A stretch of DNA of 64,000 nt, taken from positions 2,604,001 through 2,668,000 of the forward strand of contig NZ_PRDL01000001.1 in NCBI RefSeq assembly GCF_015182315.1. The letters are read 5' to 3'. Origin of the DNA: Cellvibrio polysaccharolyticus (GTDB lineage: Bacteria > Pseudomonadota > Gammaproteobacteria > Pseudomonadales > Cellvibrionaceae). The notes under the pieces were generated by a model. It had not been told where the DNA came from. It saw nothing but the letters and a program-made list of their open reading frames with translations, and searched no databases. Positions 7,278 to 16,155 of this stretch are shown one piece after another (the first letter of the stretch is position 1; each line of letters begins with the position of its first letter). The translations under genes were made by a program, and so were the position numbers.

Positions 7278-9701
7278 TTAGAATCTTACGTTAACACTAA
7301 CCCAGAAGTTACGAGCCTTGTCGACGTTGTTGTAGTGATCAACGAACGTAGGTTGCTGTCCGTCCAGACAAGCAGCACCGGTTTCACAATCAACGAAGTA
7401 GTAATCGTAGGTAGCGAAGTCACGGTCAAACAGATTGTTTACGCGAGCATTGAACGTAACAAACTCACTGGCCTTGAAAGACGCACCCAAATGCACCACT
7501 TCGTAATCTTTGTAGAAAATCTCACGTTGCTGATCGGTATTGAAAGCATTGTAACGTTTGGAACGCAATTCTGTTGTGAGGAATACATTCAACTTATCGG
7601 ATGCGTCCCAATCCAACGTCACATTAGCCATATGCTTTGCCGTTTTACCCAGCGGACGCCCTTTGTTAACACCACTTTTTTGTTCACTATCGGTGAATGT
7701 GTAGTTAGCGCGGAATGCCAGCTTATCGGCAATTTGCCAACGACCAGCCAACTCCAGCCCTTGAATAACAACTTTATCAATGTTCACTGTTTTGTTGCTG
7801 GTGGAATAACCCAACTCAGCATACTGCCCAGTACTTGCACAGGTGATGTTAGTAGCGGGACCACAAGGCTGCGAAGCAATTTTATCGTCAAATTCATTAT
7901 GGAAAACAGTGGCGTTGAAGTTGTGCCCCGCATCAGTTTGCCAGTAGACAGCAAGCTCGGTACTGGTGCTGGTTTCCGGCTTCAGGTCAGGATTGCCGTA
8001 CATGGGAGAAGCGCCCTGACCACCAAAACCGACCACACCGTCATACAGCTGGGTTGTTTTGGGGGTTTTAAAGCCCGTGCTCACGCCACCTTTAAAAGTC
8101 CAGTTATCATTCAACGTATAAACGCCATACAAGCGTGGGCTCAGGTGATCACCAAATACTTCATGATCGTCGTAACGCAGGCCGCCAGTGATAGCGAAAG
8201 GACTGATTACATACCAGGTGTCTTCAGCAAACAGCGAGTACATGTTGTGGTCCTGAACCGCGCCAGGTGTGCCACTTTCCATACCGAATACGCCATCTTT
8301 CAGCTCACCACGAATCACCTGCGCACCGACAACAGTAATGTGTTGTTGGCCAGCCAGCTCAAATGGCATATCCAGCTTGGCATCCAGAGTGTACTGGCTG
8401 CTTTCAAGATCACGCTTGGGGCGCGGCAAGAAAGTCGAGTCGGCCAGTTTGCGACGATCTGCTTCTTCCATTCCGGCGTAGGCGCCAGTTCCATCAATCA
8501 TTTCCAGCAGGTGACGACGCTCCGCAACGGTAAATGGCAGAGTACGCCCGTCATTATTGGTTTCAACATGAGACAAAGACACAAAACTATTGCCGATATC
8601 CCATGTTCCCTCATGTGTTAATGACCAGGTATCACGAGTGAATTCCTGAACACCGGTATAGCCCGCACGAGGATCAGCACGGCGAGTCCACGTACCGCCA
8701 TTATTGCGGCATGCATTCTGGTTGGCGCCAACACCACCACTACAGAAGTTACCAGTGCGCCAAATACTGGTCAGGTTATCTACAGTACCTACTGGATACT
8801 CATATTCGCCATCATCATTAATACGAGGCTCATTGTCGTACTGTTGCTTGGAGGTCTCTACATCAAAAGCGATACTTTGGTTTTCTGTAGGAGTCCATGA
8901 CAAGCGAGCCCCCAGCACTTCGTTTTCATTTTCTACTGTTTTACCGCCACTACCAAACCCGAGCGAACGGGTTCTTGTTTCACCGTTGGGGTAAACCACA
9001 TCAGCAAAAGTGGGGTTTGAAGCCAGACGATTATAGGTACTGCCACGAACAGTCAGACCAAGTTTGCCAGGGATCAGTGGTCCCATTACGTTGAAATCCG
9101 TGGTGATGTCTTCACCAAATCTGTCGTCAGTTTGGAAGGTGCGACTGTGAGTTACAGAACCTTGCCACTTATCACTTACTTTTTTGGTGATGATGTTAAT
9201 TACACCACCCATCGCATCCGCACCGTACAGAGTAGAAGCCGGGCCACGGATAACTTCGATACGCTCAATCGCATCCAGCGGCGGCATATGGCCAAACTGG
9301 TTGCCGCCAAAGTTGTTCGGGTAAATATCACCGTGGTTGTTCTGGCGCTTGCCGTCAACCAGGATCAAGGTGTAATCAGAACCCATACCACGCATGGAGA
9401 TGGTGCCCTGCCCGGTTTTGTCACGGGTTTCACCAATATCAACACCTTCCAGATCACGCACCGCGTCCAGCAAGGTGGTGTAAGGTTTTTTAGCCAGCTC
9501 TTCGGTGGTAACCACACTGATACTGGCCGGTGCGTCAGTTACTTTTTGTTCGTAACCCGCAGCGGAAACCACTACTTTGTTCAGCTCGGTAGACTGGGCG
9601 TGCGCAGTACCGGCGATCATGGCGGGAGCCAACAAAGACAAGGAAGCGAAACGAACAGCTACAGCGAGACGGCTGCGCATGGTGGTGCAGGAAGTTTTCA
9701 T
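7278..9701 (-). CDS. TonB-dependent receptor, catecholate-siderophore (FepA/CirA-like) type
   Basis: An 807-residue outer-membrane receptor. The start is the ATG at 9701, which begins the signal peptide (cut after AHA); the TTG sixteen codons earlier adds only untypical sequence. The mature protein opens with ELNKVVVSAAG, a TonB-box-like stretch, followed by the plug domain (APASISVVTTEELAKKP, GMGSDYTLILVDGKRQN, IERIEVIRGPASTLYGADAMGGVINIIT) and a 22-strand-type barrel ending in a terminal Phe (VNVRF), as needed for BAM recognition. Plug and barrel resemble the FepA/CirA group, but the ligand cannot be fixed by eye. A Fur-box-like palindrome lies upstream, consistent with iron repression. It sits beside the PepSY/DUF2271/DUF4198/reductase operon, which may process what it imports. 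Confidence 0.9.
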   Translation of the reverse strand: MKTSCTTMRSRLAVAVRFASLSLLAPAMIAGTAHAQSTELNKVVVSAAGYEQKVTDAPASISVVTTEELAKKPYTTLLDAVRDLEGVDIGETRDKTGQGTISMRGMGSDYTLILVDGKRQNNHGDIYPNNFGGNQFGHMPPLDAIERIEVIRGPASTLYGADAMGGVINIITKKVSDKWQGSVTHSRTFQTDDRFGEDITTDFNVMGPLIPGKLGLTVRGSTYNRLASNPTFADVVYPNGETRTRSLGFGSGGKTVENENEVLGARLSWTPTENQSIAFDVETSKQQYDNEPRINDDGEYEYPVGTVDNLTSIWRTGNFCSGGVGANQNACRNNGGTWTRRADPRAGYTGVQEFTRDTWSLTHEGTWDIGNSFVSLSHVETNNDGRTLPFTVAERRHLLEMIDGTGAYAGMEEADRRKLADSTFLPRPKRDLESSQYTLDAKLDMPFELAGQQHITVVGAQVIRGELKDGVFGMESGTPGAVQDHNMYSLFAEDTWYVISPFAITGGLRYDDHEVFGDHLSPRLYGVYTLNDNWTFKGGVSTGFKTPKTTQLYDGVVGFGGQGASPMYGNPDLKPETSTSTELAVYWQTDAGHNFNATVFHNEFDDKIASQPCGPATNITCASTGQYAELGYSTSNKTVNIDKVVIQGLELAGRWQIADKLAFRANYTFTDSEQKSGVNKGRPLGKTAKHMANVTLDWDASDKLNVFLTTELRSKRYNAFNTDQQREIFYKDYEVVHLGASFKASEFVTFNARVNNLFDRDFATYDYYFVDCETGAACLDGQQPTFVDHYNNVDKARNFWVSVNVRF

Positions 9702-9821
9702 AGTGTGTAAACCCTGAATAATTAACGGTTCCAGCGATAAAAAAGACAAATTCCGTTTATGCCGACGCTCTTTATTGATAATGAGGCGTCTTATTTGGCG
9801 GCAACGCTTAACAAAGGCGAA

Positions 9822-9836
9822 TGATAATATCTATCA
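9822..9836. promoter_or_regulatory. Fur-box-like palindrome before the FepA-like receptor
   Basis: TGATAATATCTATCA fits the 7-1-7 Fur motif TGATAAT-N-ATTATCA at 12 of 14 positions. It lies about 120 bp upstream of the receptor ATG. Confidence 0.65.
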
Positions 9837-10070
9837 TCAATGGTAAATTCAACCAAAATAAAGGGAACTTTTGGTTTTTTTGGAGGTACCACCTGCGCGG
9901 TAAGGCTGGCGGAAGGCGCAGGTAAGCAATTCCTTACCCGTCGATATAGACGACAGGCAGGTTATGGGCTTTTCAGTCCGGGAAGATGGGAATACAAGCT
10001 TAAAAATGGGATACCCGAGTAACCATTCGGGTAGCGCTCGCTTTTTGGGTAAAAACGGGCCGGAAAGGAT
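9837..10070. other. Intergenic stretch without a recognisable gene
   Basis: Between the two divergent-end iron receptor units there is no convincing gene. A 60-codon open frame on the plus strand has no Shine-Dalgarno and no recognisable features. The only structure is a 7-bp hairpin TACCCGA / TCGGGTA at 10012-10033. Confidence 0.5.
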
Positions 10071-10108
10071 AAAACGCCGGAAACCTTTCTCCTTGAAAGG
10101 TTTCCGGC
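10071..10108 (-). terminator. Rho-independent terminator of the haem-type receptor gene
   Basis: A 14-bp perfect stem (GCCGGAAACCTTTC / GAAAGGTTTCCGGC, 5-nt loop) starts 12 bp after the stop codon and is followed on the minus strand by GTTTTA. Confidence 0.85.
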
Positions 10109-10120
10109 AGAAGGATTTAA

Positions 10121-12475
10121 TTAAAAATCGTAAGCGAGGGTAATTTTGTAGTTACGACCCGCTTCGGTGTAACGGTTAATACCATCGCCACTGATACCAC
10201 CACGCGCACCGCCCGCCGCAGAACCCTGGTTGGCAAAGCGGATACGCTGCCAGCGGATATATTCTTCATCAAACAGGTTGTACACACCCATATTGATTTT
10301 GAAGTTACGCGTTACGTTGAAATGACCTTGCAAATCCACCACGGTAAAGCCGTTATCGCTGGCGAAATAATCCGTCGGGATTGCCGTCATATTGAAATCA
10401 TTCACCGGAATAGTGTCTTCAATACTTTTGTTGGCTGAGCGCACGAAATTGGTATTTACACCCCAGCGACCATTGGGTGCATCGTATGCAAGGCCAACTA
10501 CACCCGAATTCGGCATGATACTTTGCAACGGTGTACCATCCTTCTCTTCGCCTTGTGTCCATGACCAGGCAAGGCGTGCACTCCAGTCATCGGTAATCGC
10601 CCAGCGCCCTTCCAGCTCAATACCTTCAACCGTCACTTCACCGATGTTGTCGAGCATTTCATAAGTGTCACCGAAGAAGTTGCTACACCCGGTGCCACCC
10701 GCGTTACAAGTTTGGTATTCCACATCCGCATTGCGAACAAACGACGCGTAATCAATAAAGTTGCTGTATTTATTGCGGAACGCAGAAACACCGAGGATGT
10801 GGCGCTCACCCTGCCAGCGGTAACCCACTTCAATATTACGACTTTCTTCCGACTCCAGATTCGGGTTGGAAACGGTATTCCACAAATCAACCTGCTGGCC
10901 AGTCGCTACTACCGTTGCAATGGAGGTAGACGGAGAGAAATACATATTTTCCACGGTAGGAGCACGGAAACCACCGCCCGCTTGCGCCCAGATAACATGC
11001 TCGGGCGTGAGGTTCCAGCTGGCACCCAGTTGCCAGGTTGGAGAAGAGAAAGTTACTTCGCCTACCGTGCCGGATTTATCGCTAAATTGCGCACCACCTT
11101 GCGGGGAATATTTGTAGTGGTCGTAACGCACACCGGCATTTAACAACAGGCGGTTATTAACCAGGGCAACCTGGTCACGCGCATACAAGCTGTAAACTTC
11201 TACATCGGTGTTCGGCACAAAGTCGGAACCGAGTTGCGGCCAACCAACACCAACCTCGGAGGTTGTACCCACATAGCGGGTTTTTACGTCGGTGTAATCC
11301 ACGCTCTTTTTCTCGGCAGAAACGCCGTAGCTAATACTGTGATCGCCTGCTTTTTTATCAAAGTGCAACAGCGCTTTATGCAACGCCTGATCAAAATCGC
11401 GGTGCTCGGTACGGTAGCAAGGTGCAACCGCCGGGCCATTGGCACCGGCAGGACAACCGGTGGGAACGGTCATCAAAGTATGACCCAGTGAATAGGATTC
11501 CTGATAATCGTAACGCGCATCCAGTTCGTCAAAGAACGGATTATTGGCCTTCCACAAATAATTAACGCCGTAACGCTCGCGCTCTGTTTTATCGTCAGAA
11601 GTACGGGTCAAATAGGCAGAACTGACGCGGGTCAGGTTATTCAATTCGGTGTTGCCGTTGTAACGCTCGGCTACAAAACCAAGGCGATGATTTTCGTTGG
11701 CATTGAAGTAAAGTTTGAACAGTAAATTGTCATTATCGAAATCCACCGGATCGGGAATTTCACGGGCAGTACCGGCAATGTTCGGGCGCTTGCCGGAATA
11801 GAAAGATTCGGTTTCATGACCTTCACGCTGGGTGTAAACCAACAGGCTTTCAAAACTGCCAGTGCGATTGGCCAAGGTACCCGTTACCAAACCTTCTTCG
11901 TTGGCACTGCTGTAGCCCGCTTTAATACCAACATGGGTATCGTTGCCTGTGGGATTCAAATAATCAGATGGATCTTTGGTAACAAACACTACTGCACCAC
12001 CCAGCGCGCCATTACCCGCGGTAATGGAGTCAGCACCTTTAATCACTTCAATGGCTTTCATGGCATCAACATCAATACCACTGCGGCCAGCGCTGAAAAA
12101 TTCGTAAGGGGCATTGCTGGCCGGGTTCAAGGTTTCCCCCAGGCTCAAACCATCTACCGTAATGGCAACACGGTCACCGTCCATACCGCGAATATTGAAA
12201 CCGGTTGAACCGAAACGGCCGCTGTCATCCACATCGACACCCGGTGTATAACGCACCAGATCATCCCAACTGCGCACCTGATTTTTTTCTACTTCGGTAG
12301 TAGAAATAACCTGGGTGTTTTCGGTGGTGGACTGAATAGTCTCACCGGCGATCACCACCTTATTCAGGCTGGGCGCGGGGTTAGTGCTTTGCGCTGCAGC
12401 GTGGTTGGCCAGCATAACGGCCAGCGCCAGCGGTAATAAGGGTATAGCAGGGGCGAAACGTGATGTGAATGTCAT
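10121..12475 (-). CDS. TonB-dependent haem/haemoglobin/transferrin-family receptor
   Basis: A 784-residue outer-membrane receptor with signal peptide (cut after HAAA), plug domain and barrel ending in LAYDF. Features of the TonB-haemoglobin/transferrin/lactoferrin family are visible: the plug segment GFNIRGMDGDRVAITVDGL, IEVIKGADSITAGNGALGGAVVFVTKDPSDYL, and the barrel motifs FRAPTVENMYF (near residue 502) and NPNLESEESRNIEVG (near 534), which in haem receptors flank the haem-contacting His. A specific ligand His cannot be assigned by eye. The gene has its own Fur-like box upstream and a strong terminator downstream. It follows the DUF4198/EF-hand/ApbE-like operon in the same direction, which suggests one physiological unit (locus B). 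Confidence 0.88.
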   Translation of the reverse strand: MTFTSRFAPAIPLLPLALAVMLANHAAAQSTNPAPSLNKVVIAGETIQSTTENTQVISTTEVEKNQVRSWDDLVRYTPGVDVDDSGRFGSTGFNIRGMDGDRVAITVDGLSLGETLNPASNAPYEFFSAGRSGIDVDAMKAIEVIKGADSITAGNGALGGAVVFVTKDPSDYLNPTGNDTHVGIKAGYSSANEEGLVTGTLANRTGSFESLLVYTQREGHETESFYSGKRPNIAGTAREIPDPVDFDNDNLLFKLYFNANENHRLGFVAERYNGNTELNNLTRVSSAYLTRTSDDKTERERYGVNYLWKANNPFFDELDARYDYQESYSLGHTLMTVPTGCPAGANGPAVAPCYRTEHRDFDQALHKALLHFDKKAGDHSISYGVSAEKKSVDYTDVKTRYVGTTSEVGVGWPQLGSDFVPNTDVEVYSLYARDQVALVNNRLLLNAGVRYDHYKYSPQGGAQFSDKSGTVGEVTFSSPTWQLGASWNLTPEHVIWAQAGGGFRAPTVENMYFSPSTSIATVVATGQQVDLWNTVSNPNLESEESRNIEVGYRWQGERHILGVSAFRNKYSNFIDYASFVRNADVEYQTCNAGGTGCSNFFGDTYEMLDNIGEVTVEGIELEGRWAITDDWSARLAWSWTQGEEKDGTPLQSIMPNSGVVGLAYDAPNGRWGVNTNFVRSANKSIEDTIPVNDFNMTAIPTDYFASDNGFTVVDLQGHFNVTRNFKINMGVYNLFDEEYIRWQRIRFANQGSAAGGARGGISGDGINRYTEAGRNYKITLAYDF

Positions 12476-12559
12476 TAAACTTTCCTCTTTAAAAGACCTT
12501 GTTTAAAAGATCCGTACTTGAAAGACCTGCGCACTTATCAAGATAAATACACAAACATT

Positions 12560-12572
12560 AATGAGAAGCATT
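12560..12572. promoter_or_regulatory. Fur-box-like site before the haem-type receptor
   Basis: AATGAGAAGCATT matches the inner Fur consensus AATGATAATCATT at 11 of 13 positions, 85-97 bp upstream of the receptor start. Confidence 0.55.
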
Positions 12573-12688
12573 TCTATATTTATACAAAGCAATCCCCTGC
12601 CGTTTGTATCCGGAAATTACAGAGGGGGAGTTTTTCGGGCGAGAGCAGCCCGCAGTCAGGCGTTTATGCCCAACCGTTTACCGGGATG

Positions 12689-14116
12689 TCACGATCGCTT
12701 TCGGAAGTTGATCGATACACTGCCCAATTCGGCGTTGCCTTTCGCAGCAGCATTAAAAGTGCTGCCGGAAAGTGTGAAAGGAAGTGTTACCAATTCGCGC
12801 TCGCCATGTTCACGAGCGGCTTCAATGTGAAGAATGTAATTTCCTTTTTCAATTTTGTTGCCGCGATCATCGCGACCATCCCACACCAGCATATGCTGAC
12901 CGGGTAACGGCGTTGCCCGTGCGAGACCATCAATCATGGTTTCATCGCGTCGGCCATAGCGACGCCACCACAAAGGAATTTCACGCAACCAGCGCAAACT
13001 TTCACCATGCACCAGCAACTGGCGTACCGAATTTTTGTCGGTATCGGTAATCCATACCGCAAGGTAAGGCCGGCGGTATTCAGCAACGGCCTGTGGCAGA
13101 GTTTGATACTCCACCAGAAATTCCATATCGCGCTCCCACAGTGCCTGGTGAGATTCATCAGGAATTAACAGCGAATACCAACCGTCAGACGCAAAAACTT
13201 TTCCCATGCTTGTCATTATCAGTGCCTCTGTTTCTGGCAAACGATTAATGAGAGCAATACCCTTGGCAATATTCATAACCGTTAACGCATTAGCCAGCGC
13301 TTCGGCGGTTATCGCATCAGGGGCAACCACAACCACTGATGGTGAGAATTCTTTTGGCCAGCCATCAACCGGATTTATCAACCGGCTGAAGCGGCGATGT
13401 TCAGATTTCCATTCCAGTTTTTTGTAAGCATTGATCGCCACAGCCCGGTTGTTCATCACCAGGCTACCTGGCGCGTCGGCAACAGCAACATGGTGTAAAT
13501 CGTCACTCAACTGCAAGGCATAATCAGAGGCATTTTTTTCGCGGCTGTACTGCACCAGCCGATCATTCAAACGCAACTCAATCGCTTCGATACCCGGCCA
13601 ACCGGTAACCAGATGCTTTAACGCATTGTCGAGTAGAAACCCGTTTAATACCGGCTGATAATCCCAACGCAAAACATTATTACTTTGCTGCGGCAGATCT
13701 TCTACTTTAAGGCGTGCCAGCGCCCTCGCCTGCTTGCGTATTTCGCTGCGCTCCGGCAAGGCGCTCTGTTCTTTCGCCACGCCTTGCCATAGATCGGTTA
13801 AATTACCTAACCGGCAACTGACATGATTGGCGGTTTTTTCCCGCCATGTTTCACAGGCCGTGCGCAATGCTGCGGGCATTTCATGCGATGGCTGTTCAGC
13901 CGATAAAGCGGTTTGCCATTGCTGAAGTTGTTCGTTCAACGAAACAGCGAGTGCGCCCACCTCCTTGCGGGACAAGCCCTTCACACTCACTGATAACGCC
14001 TCACCCTGCGCGGTGAGAAGATCCTCCCTGATCCATGCATCCTTGCCTTGCCCTGAAACCTGAGCTGCTACCTGTACGCTGAAAAAAACCAACACCCAAA
14101 GCAGCCAGCATTTCAT
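12689..14116 (-). CDS. ApbE-like (degenerate) domain fused to DUF2271
   Basis: A 475-residue exported protein (signal peptide about 1-18). Residues about 25-325 follow the FAD:protein FMN transferase (ApbE) fold: LQQWQTALSAEQP where ApbE has its Ser-rich helix, NGFLLDNAL near 156 where ApbE has GGIAKGYAVD, SRLINPVDGWP where ApbE has HIIDPRTG.P, and AITAEALANAL near 267 where ApbE has the Mg-binding ADALATAL. The GG..KG flavin loop is lost, and the Asp and Thr metal ligands are replaced by Glu and Asn, so the domain is probably not an active flavin transferase. Residues about 330-475 are DUF2271 (RPYLAVWI, LWWRRYGRR, then a FlgD-like DRGNKIEKGNYILHIEAA). The gene starts 15 bp after the EF-hand gene. 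A binding or scaffolding role in haem/iron handling is inference. Confidence 0.8.
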   Translation of the reverse strand: MKCWLLWVLVFFSVQVAAQVSGQGKDAWIREDLLTAQGEALSVSVKGLSRKEVGALAVSLNEQLQQWQTALSAEQPSHEMPAALRTACETWREKTANHVSCRLGNLTDLWQGVAKEQSALPERSEIRKQARALARLKVEDLPQQSNNVLRWDYQPVLNGFLLDNALKHLVTGWPGIEAIELRLNDRLVQYSREKNASDYALQLSDDLHHVAVADAPGSLVMNNRAVAINAYKKLEWKSEHRRFSRLINPVDGWPKEFSPSVVVVAPDAITAEALANALTVMNIAKGIALINRLPETEALIMTSMGKVFASDGWYSLLIPDESHQALWERDMEFLVEYQTLPQAVAEYRRPYLAVWITDTDKNSVRQLLVHGESLRWLREIPLWWRRYGRRDETMIDGLARATPLPGQHMLVWDGRDDRGNKIEKGNYILHIEAAREHGERELVTLPFTLSGSTFNAAAKGNAELGSVSINFRKRS

Positions 14117-14131
14117 GATTTTCGTCCGTTT

Positions 14132-15088
14132 TTATTGAGCAGATTTTTTGTTTGCAGCAGCATCTTTACCGCTGCGTGGCATTTCCTGGCGTACCGGTAA
14201 CGGATCAGCGGCAGAAACCACACCGTCACCGTTGGTATCCCACCGCTTGAAGGTACGCTCGCCCGACGCCAGATATTCTTCCAGCGAAATGGCTTTGTCT
14301 TTGTTGGTATCCAGCACACCAAAACGAACATGCGCCTGTTTCAATTGTGCTTCACGAACGCGATTGGCCTGACGATCCACCCGACCTTCAAATTCATCCT
14401 GATATTCTTCAAGGCTCAGCTTGCCGTCACTATTGGCGTCAGTGGCTGCAAAGGATGCATCGCGTTGACGCTGATAATCTGCCCGGCTGACAACACCTTC
14501 ACCGCTCTCGTCATACAACTCCATAAAACCGCTGATGTTGTGTGAGGTCGGCATACCCAGCACGGAACGAAAACCCTGGCGTGGTTGTTCTGTTTTGTGT
14601 TCAGCGGTTTTAATAACACCGGCATTTTCTTTATCGAAAAGCTGCCAGGCGCGATCACCGGAGGCGTTGTATTCTGCCGGAGAAATAAATCCGTCCTTGT
14701 CTTTATCCAACGCGTTGAAACGCGCCAGAGTTTGCTCGGCATGACCTTTGCGCTCACCGGCAATTTGTTGCTCCAGACGGGTTGCATATTCGTCCACGTA
14801 TTCATCTTCACTCAGGCTGCCATTACCATCCTGATCGCCGCCATTGAAGCGCTCGGTACGAAAAGCTTTGAAAGCTTCCCAGGTCAATTCCTCACTGGCA
14901 TCGGTGACATGCTCAGCGATAAACGCTTTGCGCTCCTGTTCGCCCACCGCACCGTGACGACCGGCCGACAAACTGGTCGGTTGTTTTTCAGTGTTCGCAG
15001 CAGCGGCGGTATTTTCCGGGCCGCTGGTCTGGCAAGCGGCCAACAAGGATGCCATCAACACTGGTAGTAAAAGACGTGTGGTTTTCAT
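14132..15088 (-). CDS. EF-hand repeat lipoprotein
   Basis: A 318-residue lipoprotein with lipobox LLAAC near residue 19. The ATG at 15088 follows a GGGGA and begins the signal peptide; an in-frame TTG two codons upstream is less likely. The mature protein carries six recognisable EF-hand calcium loops (for example DQDGNGSLSEDEY, DKDKDGFISPAEY, DANSDGKLSLEEY, DTNKDKAISLEEY, DTNGDGVVSAAD) and one decayed loop (DKENAGVIKTAEH). This is a calmodulin-like repeat protein displayed on an inner or outer membrane leaflet. It lies between the DUF4198 and ApbE-like/DUF2271 genes in one Fur-controlled run, an unexpected place for a calcium sensor; the loops might also bind other divalent ions. Partner and function are unknown. 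Confidence 0.88.
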   Translation of the reverse strand: MKTTRLLLPVLMASLLAACQTSGPENTAAAANTEKQPTSLSAGRHGAVGEQERKAFIAEHVTDASEELTWEAFKAFRTERFNGGDQDGNGSLSEDEYVDEYATRLEQQIAGERKGHAEQTLARFNALDKDKDGFISPAEYNASGDRAWQLFDKENAGVIKTAEHKTEQPRQGFRSVLGMPTSHNISGFMELYDESGEGVVSRADYQRQRDASFAATDANSDGKLSLEEYQDEFEGRVDRQANRVREAQLKQAHVRFGVLDTNKDKAISLEEYLASGERTFKRWDTNGDGVVSAADPLPVRQEMPRSGKDAAANKKSAQ

Positions 15089-15125
15089 TTGCAAAATCCC
15101 CGGTTACGTTGTTTTTGTAAAAAAA

Positions 15126-15932
15126 TTACTGCTTGCCAACTTCAAATGACAAGGTGTAGGTGTAACTGTATTGCGGTGCCTCTGCGCCTTTGGGTGCAGC
15201 GTGGCGATAACGGGTTTGCAATAAATAAGTGGCGGCCTTTGGCAGCGCCAGATCAGCAAAACCTTTGCTATCGGTTTTTACATCCAGAATCGCTTTGGCA
15301 TGGCCATCTTTACCCACATACGTCGGGAAAATCTGCACGCTTTGGTCTGCCAGCGGTTTGCCATCGAATTGCACCTGTACGCGGAATTTTTCGCCCTCGT
15401 ACACATCGTTAGGGTGGGAAACTGGCACCACTTCCAAACCTTTACCATAAGGCTTGAGTGCATTTTCATTCGGCGCACCGAGGGTGATATAGCTTTCTGC
15501 GAGGGTAACTGACTGGAAGTGATCCAGCAGTTTGGCGCCTTCCGGCAAGGCTTCGTTCGGATCGCGGAGAGACTTGCGCTCGCCGTTTTGCTCGTAGGTT
15601 CTGAAAATGGCGCCATGGCGAACACCGGTACTAAAACGGTAAGTGCCCTTTTCTTTCAGCTGATGCTCCACCACAGCGCGGGTTTTCAAGCGCTCTACGG
15701 TAAGCGGTGCAGACTTCACCCCGGCCGGATCAATGACGTGAAACTCGCTGTTATCAAACACCACTTCCGGGATAAAAAACGCATCGGCGAAAGAGGCATC
15801 CATCGTCACCCAGCCTTGAAACAAGGGATCAAAGGTGGCGGGAGCAATGTAAGGGGTATGTGCGCTGGCAAATGAGCTGCCAAGGGCGGCAGAGAAAAGT
15901 CCAACAGACAGGAGCTTGCGGAAGCTGGGCAT
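15126..15932 (-). CDS. DUF4198 family periplasmic protein (locus B)
   Basis: A 268-residue exported protein starting at the ATG at 15932, behind GGAGA with 8-nt spacing; a GTG nine codons earlier is rejected. The signal peptide is cut before HTPYIAPATF. It shares the DUF4198 pattern with the protein at 4348-5175: WVTMDASFADAFF, then VVPVSHPNDVYEGEKF, then DSKGFADLALPKAATYLL. It is the first gene of locus B, 37 bp before the EF-hand lipoprotein, and a Fur-like box lies 68 bp upstream. A periplasmic metal or chelate carrier is likely (inference). Confidence 0.85.
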   Translation of the reverse strand: MPSFRKLLSVGLFSAALGSSFASAHTPYIAPATFDPLFQGWVTMDASFADAFFIPEVVFDNSEFHVIDPAGVKSAPLTVERLKTRAVVEHQLKEKGTYRFSTGVRHGAIFRTYEQNGERKSLRDPNEALPEGAKLLDHFQSVTLAESYITLGAPNENALKPYGKGLEVVPVSHPNDVYEGEKFRVQVQFDGKPLADQSVQIFPTYVGKDGHAKAILDVKTDSKGFADLALPKAATYLLQTRYRHAAPKGAEAPQYSYTYTLSFEVGKQ

Positions 15933-15999
15933 AGGGGATTCTCCAAAAAAGACCCGCACGGGGCCATCCAGTGGTAACGGTGGCGTAATTTAATACAAA

Positions 16000-16014
16000 C
16001 AATAACTATTATCA
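16000..16014. promoter_or_regulatory. Fur-box-like site before locus B operon
   Basis: On the minus strand TGATAATAGTTATTG fits the 7-1-7 Fur motif at 11 of 14 positions. It is followed by further AT-rich ATTATAATTATTATTA sequence (16018-16034) that could hold an overlapping copy. Confidence 0.55.
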
Positions 16015-16155
16015 ATTAATTATAATTATTATTACCTGGCGAGATTGATTATCACCTTCTGGCACAAGCCGAATACCGGGAAAAACATAGGATTTAGGGA
16101 AAGCCGGGGTTATCATGGCCACCCTTTTTAGTACCTGAAAGTGCCGCCCTGCCCC

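Noticed and set aside
7335..8621. 428-codon open frame opposite the FepA-like receptor
   Set aside because: It lies wholly antisense to a receptor with clear motifs, has no Shine-Dalgarno or recognisable domain, and reflects codon bias of the real gene.
9840..10022. 60-codon plus-strand frame in the gap between TonB receptors
   Set aside because: No Shine-Dalgarno, overlaps the Fur-like region, and the product shows no helix, signal or family pattern.
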